Assembly (NCBI GenBank): GCA_900766655.1
Contig: CAAFWE010000210.1
Coordinates: forward strand, 1 to 10,512
Direction: 5' to 3'
DNA length: 10,512 bases
From: an uncultured Alistipes sp.
GTDB taxonomy: Bacteria > Bacteroidota > Bacteroidia > Bacteroidales > Rikenellaceae
Part shown: positions 6,211 to 10,512 of the stretch, in pieces
Layout of the letters: the number at the start of each line of letters is the position of its first letter
How positions within the stretch are numbered: the first letter of the stretch is position 1
Made by a program: the position numbers and the translations under genes
The notes under the pieces: model-generated
Seen by the model: only the letters and a program-made list of their open reading frames with translations
Databases searched by the model: none
Told to the model about the DNA's origin: nothing

Positions 6211-6226
6211 TTATCACGAAGGAGTG

Positions 6227-7135
6227 CTACTCCAAAAGGAATGCAGCCATCTCTGGGATGCGGTTGAAGTCGAGCACATGGATGTAGTCCATACCACCCA
6301 AGCGCACATGGCTATCGCCTCCGCCATCGCCCATATCGTCACCGAAGAAGAGAATCTGCTCCTTGGTGTAACCCTTCAAGTGGGCATACTCCAATGCTGC
6401 ATCATACTTGTTGTACTGCTTTGCTACGATGTCGAATGACGACGAGCCACCGATAAAGACGGTGAAATCCTTGAATATCTCCAACACCTCAGGGTACATC
6501 ACGCGACGCTTTGCACGATCTGGATCGAAGACATGCTTCTTCTCCTTGGCAGCCTTAGTACCAAGCAAACCGAATGTCACCATACCGCTCTTGTGGTACT
6601 CGATAGGGTCGCCATCGAACTCTGTGTAGCCATACTTCTGACGCAAGTAGTCGGTCTTCTCCTGGAAGAATGCCTTGTCCACCTCGTAGGATGTCTCCTT
6701 GGTGAATTTCAACTCGCCATCGACAACTGTGGCGTGCTGCATACCATAGTTACCCACGATGTCGATTGGGTACTGCTCCATCTGCTTGAAGATGCGAGGT
6801 GCATTGCCTGCGCCACACATCACAAGGTGATAATTCTTGCCGAGAGCATCGAGCAAGGCGCGATTGGCCTCTGGCATAGGGCTACGATGGTTCGACAAGG
6901 TGCCATCGAGGTCAAATACGAGCAACTTCTTCTGCGCGCGCAACTCGGTAGCGTGAGCCTTGGTGTACTCCTCGCTGAGACACGATGCACCCTCGTACCA
7001 CGCCTTCACCTGCTCGGGCGACGACTGCTCCATCAACTGTGTGAACGACAAATCTTGTGGTTGCTTCTGCTCGACACAACCCACCATTGCTGCAGCCACA
7101 ACTGCACAAATCAAAATCGAATAGATCTTTCTCAT
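6227..7135 (-). CDS. Lipoprotein HAD-superfamily phosphatase, phosphomannomutase-like (HAD-IIB)
   Basis: A 302-residue protein. Residues 1-19 form a signal peptide ending in a lipobox-like AAMVGC with C20, so it is probably a lipidated periplasmic or outer-membrane protein. The HAD core follows. Motif I is FDLDGTLS (74-81; D75 nucleophile, D77 acid/base). Motif III is K243 in NKYDAALEY, and motif IV is FFGDDMGDGGGDSHV (263-277). The segments IEYHKSGMVTFGLLG and GGSSSFDIVAK, with GDD-x-GDGGGD, resemble eukaryotic-type phosphomannomutases (NGM.N.SP.GR; GG..SFDV; GDK..PGGND), a HAD-IIB cap class. Motif II reads VMCGAGN rather than the usual T/S-G-R. Being exported, it is more likely a phosphatase than a mutase; the substrate is unknown. 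It is the last gene of its operon, 16 bp after the DUF4465 gene. Confidence 0.85.
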   Translation of the reverse strand: MRKIYSILICAVVAAAMVGCVEQKQPQDLSFTQLMEQSSPEQVKAWYEGASCLSEEYTKAHATELRAQKKLLVFDLDGTLSNHRSPMPEANRALLDALGKNYHLVMCGAGNAPRIFKQMEQYPIDIVGNYGMQHATVVDGELKFTKETSYEVDKAFFQEKTDYLRQKYGYTEFDGDPIEYHKSGMVTFGLLGTKAAKEKKHVFDPDRAKRRVMYPEVLEIFKDFTVFIGGSSSFDIVAKQYNKYDAALEYAHLKGYTKEQILFFGDDMGDGGGDSHVRLGGMDYIHVLDFNRIPEMAAFLLE

Positions 7136-7151
7136 ATATCAAAAATTTTGG

Positions 7152-7916
7152 TTATTTCTCTATCTTCTCGCTACGCACCACCTCGATATCGTCGATTGCA
7201 AAGTAGGCTGGATAGGGATTATACTCGCCCACACCATCCCACTTGATGGTGAATACCACCTTGTCGACCAACGGAAGTGATGTCAGATACCATCGTGCCC
7301 AACCATCGAAGGCTGGCTCTCCATTTTTATATAGGTAGAAGGTTGTAGTGGCCTCGAGCTGCTCCTCGCCCTGCTCGTTTGTGGTGTAGCCCGCAGCCTC
7401 AACCCATATCGACTCGTTGGAGGCGAGTGGCGAGGTGAGGTGGTTACCATTCATTGTGACATTATAGGAGTAGGTGGTCAGTGCCACTCGCAAACTCTTG
7501 ATGTAGCTTCGCTTGCTCTTGAAATAGATGTAGGGGCTATTCATAAAGGCGTTGCAGATGAGGAAATTCTTGCCCGAATAAGCACCATCGACATAGGCAT
7601 AGAGCTGATCCGTAGGCGAGCCATTCACCTCGCAACTCTTGCTGCAGTGGTTCGACAGAGCCACACCCTCCCAATAGCCTGGGAATGGCTGCGACACCTT
7701 GCCCGCAAGGTCGCTTGCCTCGTCGTGCCACGATGGAGCGATTGTTCCGTCGAGCAGATTCTCGCCATTGACATTGCTATCAACAAGTGCATCCCACGAC
7801 TCCCCCTCGAAGTCGCAGGTGTAGAACTTGCGTTCGAGTCCATTGCTCTCGGGAGCGCACGAAAAGGCCACAAGTGCAATCGCACAAAGTGTCATCGTAT
7901 AAATCATTCTCTTCAT
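7152..7916 (-). CDS. DUF4465 family lipoprotein
   Basis: A 254-residue secreted protein. MKRMIYTMTLCAIALVAFSC gives a signal peptide with a probable lipidated C20, followed by PESNGLERKFYTCDFEG. The segments YWEGVALSNHCSKSC, QLYAYVDGAYSGKNFLICNAF, the SYNVTMNG strand, and the closing YPAYFAIDDIEVV match my recollection of DUF4465, a beta-sandwich family of Bacteroidetes and Planctomycetes surface proteins of unknown role. The ending resembles carbohydrate-binding jelly-roll folds, so ligand binding is possible but not shown. I start at the ATG at 7916; ATG 7907 (MIYTMTL) would also leave a signal peptide. The open frame upstream to 8054 overlaps yifB and has no family similarity. It lies 31 bp after yifB with no clear promoter, so it is probably in the same operon. 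Confidence 0.83.
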   Translation of the reverse strand: MKRMIYTMTLCAIALVAFSCAPESNGLERKFYTCDFEGESWDALVDSNVNGENLLDGTIAPSWHDEASDLAGKVSQPFPGYWEGVALSNHCSKSCEVNGSPTDQLYAYVDGAYSGKNFLICNAFMNSPYIYFKSKRSYIKSLRVALTTYSYNVTMNGNHLTSPLASNESIWVEAAGYTTNEQGEEQLEATTTFYLYKNGEPAFDGWARWYLTSLPLVDKVVFTIKWDGVGEYNPYPAYFAIDDIEVVRSEKIEK

Positions 7917-7947
7917 AAGACAATCAAAAAAGCAATTCGTAATATCA

Positions 7948-9483
7948 CTACTTGCCCCAGCTATCTCTATCCAAGGTGCGATAGTTGATAGCCTCGGCAA
8001 TATGGGTTGCCTCAATAGCGTCGCTTGCTGCCAAGTCGGCAATGGTGCGAGCAACCTTGATAATGCGGTCGTAGGCTCGCGCCGAGAGGTTGAGTCGAAC
8101 CATCGCGCTCTCCAAGAGGGCGCGCACCTCGCTACTCAACGGGCAGAATGTGCGCAACATAGCCGAGTTCATCATCGCATTGGAGTGGATGGATGTTCCA
8201 GCAAAGCGTCGCGACTGAATCTCGCGTGCAGCCACTACTCGTCGACGAATCTCGGCACTCGACTCCTCCACCTGATCGCCATTTATCTCGGACAGAGGCA
8301 CTGGCACAACCTCGATGTGCATATCGATGCGATCGAGAAGTGGGCCCGAGATGCGCGAGAAGTAGCGATTGATGGCGAAAGGTTGGCAACTGCACTCCTT
8401 GGTCGGATGGTTGTAGAAGCCACACGGACAAGGGTTCATTGCGCCGATAAGGGTGAAGTTCGACGGATATTCGACGCTATATTTTGCTCGCGAGATGGTT
8501 ATCATTCTATCCTCGAGCGGTTGGCGCAACACCTCCAAGACATTGCGACCAAACTCGGGTAGCTCATCGAGGAAGAGCACTCCATTGTGCGCCAAACTGA
8601 CCTCGCCAGGTTGTGGCGACTGACCTCCACCAATGAGTGCCACCTGCGAGGTAAGATGGTGCGGAGCGCGGAAAGGGCGTTTACGCATCAGGCCTACGGT
8701 CTCGCCCAACTTGCCCGCCACAGAGTGAATCTTGGTGGCCTCGACAGCCTCGTCCAGCGACATCGGAGGCATAATTGTAGGTATGCGTCGTGCCAACATC
8801 GTCTTACCCGAGCCAGGTGCTCCAATCATCAGCACATTGTGTCCACCAGCAGCTGCAATCTCCAGAGCTCGCTTCACATCGCGCTGGCCCTTGACATCGG
8901 CAAAATCCTCGGCATAGAGGCTCTGCTCCATTGTCGGCTCTGCAATCTCTGCCACAGCGGGCGTGATGTCGACCTCGTTGTTGAGATAGGCGATAACATC
9001 TGCCAAGTTGACAACTGGTATCACCTCCAACCCATCCACCACAGCCGCTTCGTGGGCCGAAGCCGAGGAGACAATAATGCGACGCAGACCACTCTCCTTG
9101 GCCATAACCGCGAGTGGTAGGATGCCTCGTACGGGCTTGACTGCGCCATCGAGCGAGAGCTCACCCACAAACATCGTATCGGAAAGGCGAGTATCGAGCA
9201 CCTGCTGCGTAGCGGCAAGGATACCCACCGCAATAGGCAAGTCGAATCCCGAGCCCTCCTTACGCAAATCGGCTGGAGCGAGGTTGACAACCACCTTCTT
9301 GGCAGTCATTCGGCGTTGCGAGTTCTCGAAAGCGGCACGAATGCGTTGCTCGCTCTCCTTCACCGCATTATCGGGCAGACCAACAAGGAAGAGTCCCAAG
9401 CCTCCGCCTGCGACATTCACCTCGACATCGACCTTAACAGCCTTGATGCCTACGATAGCTCCTGCATAGCACTTTACAAACAT
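7948..9483 (-). CDS. YifB/ComM family Mg-chelatase-like AAA+ ATPase
   Basis: A 511-residue cytoplasmic ATPase. Residues 20-160 are the ChlI-like N-terminal domain (FLVGLPDNAVKESEQRIRAA). Residues 185-395 are the AAA+ Mg-chelatase domain with Walker A GAPGSGKT (221-228), Walker B VLFLDE (302-307), and GPLLDRIDMH with its sensor region (380-389). A four-Cys patch runs MNPCPCG (349-355) to CSC (364-366). Residues 415-505 are the C-terminal helical domain (NLSARAYDRIIKVARTIADL). ComM in Haemophilus and Vibrio is a hexameric branch-migration helicase that aids natural transformation; YifB elsewhere is less studied, so the role here is by homology. Length is typical. It begins 14 bp after the phosphoesterase gene, indicating co-transcription. 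Confidence 0.93.
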   Translation of the reverse strand: MFVKCYAGAIVGIKAVKVDVEVNVAGGGLGLFLVGLPDNAVKESEQRIRAAFENSQRRMTAKKVVVNLAPADLRKEGSGFDLPIAVGILAATQQVLDTRLSDTMFVGELSLDGAVKPVRGILPLAVMAKESGLRRIIVSSASAHEAAVVDGLEVIPVVNLADVIAYLNNEVDITPAVAEIAEPTMEQSLYAEDFADVKGQRDVKRALEIAAAGGHNVLMIGAPGSGKTMLARRIPTIMPPMSLDEAVEATKIHSVAGKLGETVGLMRKRPFRAPHHLTSQVALIGGGQSPQPGEVSLAHNGVLFLDELPEFGRNVLEVLRQPLEDRMITISRAKYSVEYPSNFTLIGAMNPCPCGFYNHPTKECSCQPFAINRYFSRISGPLLDRIDMHIEVVPVPLSEINGDQVEESSAEIRRRVVAAREIQSRRFAGTSIHSNAMMNSAMLRTFCPLSSEVRALLESAMVRLNLSARAYDRIIKVARTIADLAASDAIEATHIAEAINYRTLDRDSWGK

Positions 9484-9497
9484 AGTCCTCCTCTACT

Positions 9498-10512
9498 CTA
9501 TTGACCGTCGGTGTTATAGTCGCCCGAAGTGAGCGTATAATCGGTACAATCGGTTATCTTGGTCTCGGTGTAGATATTGCCAAATCGGTCGACAGCCTCG
9601 ACTCTGATTTTGGCATCTTTGTTCTTGAGTTCGTACTTGAACATATGGTAGTTGCCCGACCAGCAATTACCCAATGGCTCACCATTCTTGTATCGACTTT
9701 GGATACCCATATATAGGCCCGCAGTGTAGATGTCTTGACCTGTCTCCACCCCATCGGCAAATCGGAATGGGTTGGCGTAGCTACCATCACCTATGAGTGT
9801 CGACATCGCATAGGTCGAGGGTGGCAACAGTGTCATCTCGCCCGAATAGAGATCATCCTCGTAGACTTTGACCGTCCACTTTGCGTCGGCATTGTAGACA
9901 TTTGCCAGAAGCACATTGTCGGCAAAATTGAACTGATAGTAACCCTTCACTCCGTCTGGATTGTCGGTCGTGCCTGGTGCGCTTGGCATCTCGGCACCAG
10001 CTATGGCATCGCCTCGGTAGAGGCGCATCTGTATAGAGCGCGAATCGACACCTTTGTTGTAGGCCATATGGTACCAATCCGAGAATGTAGCACCCTCGCT
10101 CACATAGACATTATAGCCATTCGGAGTGCCATCTTCGCACAATTTGGTGTACCAACCTCCGCCACAGATGGCGCAGAGGTTGTGCTCGAAGACAGGGCGC
10201 TCCGATGTCACGCCATAGTGGCGCTGAATGTGCGAATGGCCCGTCAAGACGTGCGCCTCCTTGTATTGTCCCAGCAAGGCTGCCACCTCGCCAATATGGT
10301 TCTGAGCATAGTAGCTCTGCAGCTTGATGTGAGTGCCCAGCACCACCATCTTATCCTTCGGCACAAGTGCCAAGTCCTGCTTCAGCCACTCCAACTGTGC
10401 ATCGGTGAAGCCCACATCGTAAGAGCCATTGCCGAGGTTTGACTTATAGATAATATCTCGCATACCCACAATGTGAACATCGCCACGATTGAACGAGTAG
10501 TTCGCAGGGCCA
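9498..10512 (-). CDS. Calcineurin-like phosphoesterase with Bacteroidetes C-terminal domain (5' end outside the window)
   Basis: The C-terminal 337 residues of a metallophosphoesterase; the frame stays open through 10512 (reading GPANYSFNRGDVHIVGMRD at the edge), so the start lies beyond. The second half of the metallophosphatase core is present: VVLGTHIKL (the GTH metal-ligand motif) and VLTGHSHIQRHY (the GHxH motif). The N-terminal DxH and GNHD motifs must lie upstream. After the core comes about 200 residues of beta-rich sequence (for example KWTVKVYEDD, RIRVEAVDRFGNIYTE) typical of the C-terminal domain of Bacteroidetes phosphoesterases of this type. Such proteins are usually exported, but the signal peptide cannot be seen. 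It is the first gene visible in the operon with yifB, the DUF4465 lipoprotein and the HAD lipoprotein. Substrate unknown. Confidence 0.88.
   Translation of the reverse strand, partial: GPANYSFNRGDVHIVGMRDIIYKSNLGNGSYDVGFTDAQLEWLKQDLALVPKDKMVVLGTHIKLQSYYAQNHIGEVAALLGQYKEAHVLTGHSHIQRHYGVTSERPVFEHNLCAICGGGWYTKLCEDGTPNGYNVYVSEGATFSDWYHMAYNKGVDSRSIQMRLYRGDAIAGAEMPSAPGTTDNPDGVKGYYQFNFADNVLLANVYNADAKWTVKVYEDDLYSGEMTLLPPSTYAMSTLIGDGSYANPFRFADGVETGQDIYTAGLYMGIQSRYKNGEPLGNCWSGNYHMFKYELKNKDAKIRVEAVDRFGNIYTETKITDCTDYTLTSGDYNTDGQ

Noticed and set aside
8002..9120. Long open frames antisense to yifB, and similar ones opposite the HAD gene near 6533-7246
   Set aside because: They mirror strongly coding genes with biased codon use, and their translations are rich in Cys, His and Arg with no recognisable domain.
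1..10512. CRISPR arrays, insertion-sequence transposases, tRNA and rRNA genes
   Set aside because: No regularly spaced direct repeats, transposase motifs, or structural RNA signatures were found on either strand.

Overview
This window looks like chromosome of a Bacteroidales bacterium. The evidence is strong TCG/CTC/GAG codon use, no recognisable Shine-Dalgarno sequences, promoter elements of the Bacteroidetes form TAnnTTTG, and families typical of the phylum: a DUF3127 protein with an SSB-like tail, a TIR protein ending in a DUF1566 domain, a DUF4465 lipoprotein, and a calcineurin-like phosphoesterase with a Bacteroidetes C-terminal extension. An Alistipes/Rikenellaceae-like host is my guess from base composition and codon use; it is not proven.

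Layout. (1) 1-125 is a long imperfect hairpin, one copy of a dispersed repeat. (2) 126-1509, minus strand: a K+-independent-type Ca2+/Na+ antiporter gene followed by a DUF3127 OB-fold gene, probably co-transcribed from a promoter inside a perfect 16-bp palindrome (1553-1568). (3) 1510-1771 is non-coding: palindromic promoter, helically spaced TAGGG motifs, one DnaA-box match, and the terminator of the next gene. (4) 1772-2953, minus: a TIR - Pro/Glu/Lys linker - transmembrane - DUF1566 protein, standing alone with its own promoter and terminator. (5) 2954-3239 is a divergent intergenic region holding the second copy of the hairpin repeat. (6) 3240-6156, plus: lnt (apolipoprotein N-acyltransferase) and folC, 13 bp apart, closed by a strong terminator. 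(7) 6227-10512, minus: a four-gene tight run (gaps of 14, 31 and 16 bp) reading calcineurin-like phosphoesterase (5' end outside the window), yifB/comM-type AAA+ ATPase, DUF4465 lipoprotein, and a lipoprotein-anchored HAD phosphatase resembling phosphomannomutase.

How they fit together. lnt and folC are housekeeping (lipoprotein maturation; folate polyglutamylation). The last operon combines two predicted phosphatases and a surface or periplasmic lipoprotein with a DNA-processing ATPase. The two items most worth following are the hairpin repeat, whose two copies differ by compensatory changes that keep the stems paired, and the TIR membrane protein, whose predicted topology puts a TIR domain in the cytoplasm and a C-type-lectin-like domain outside the inner membrane.
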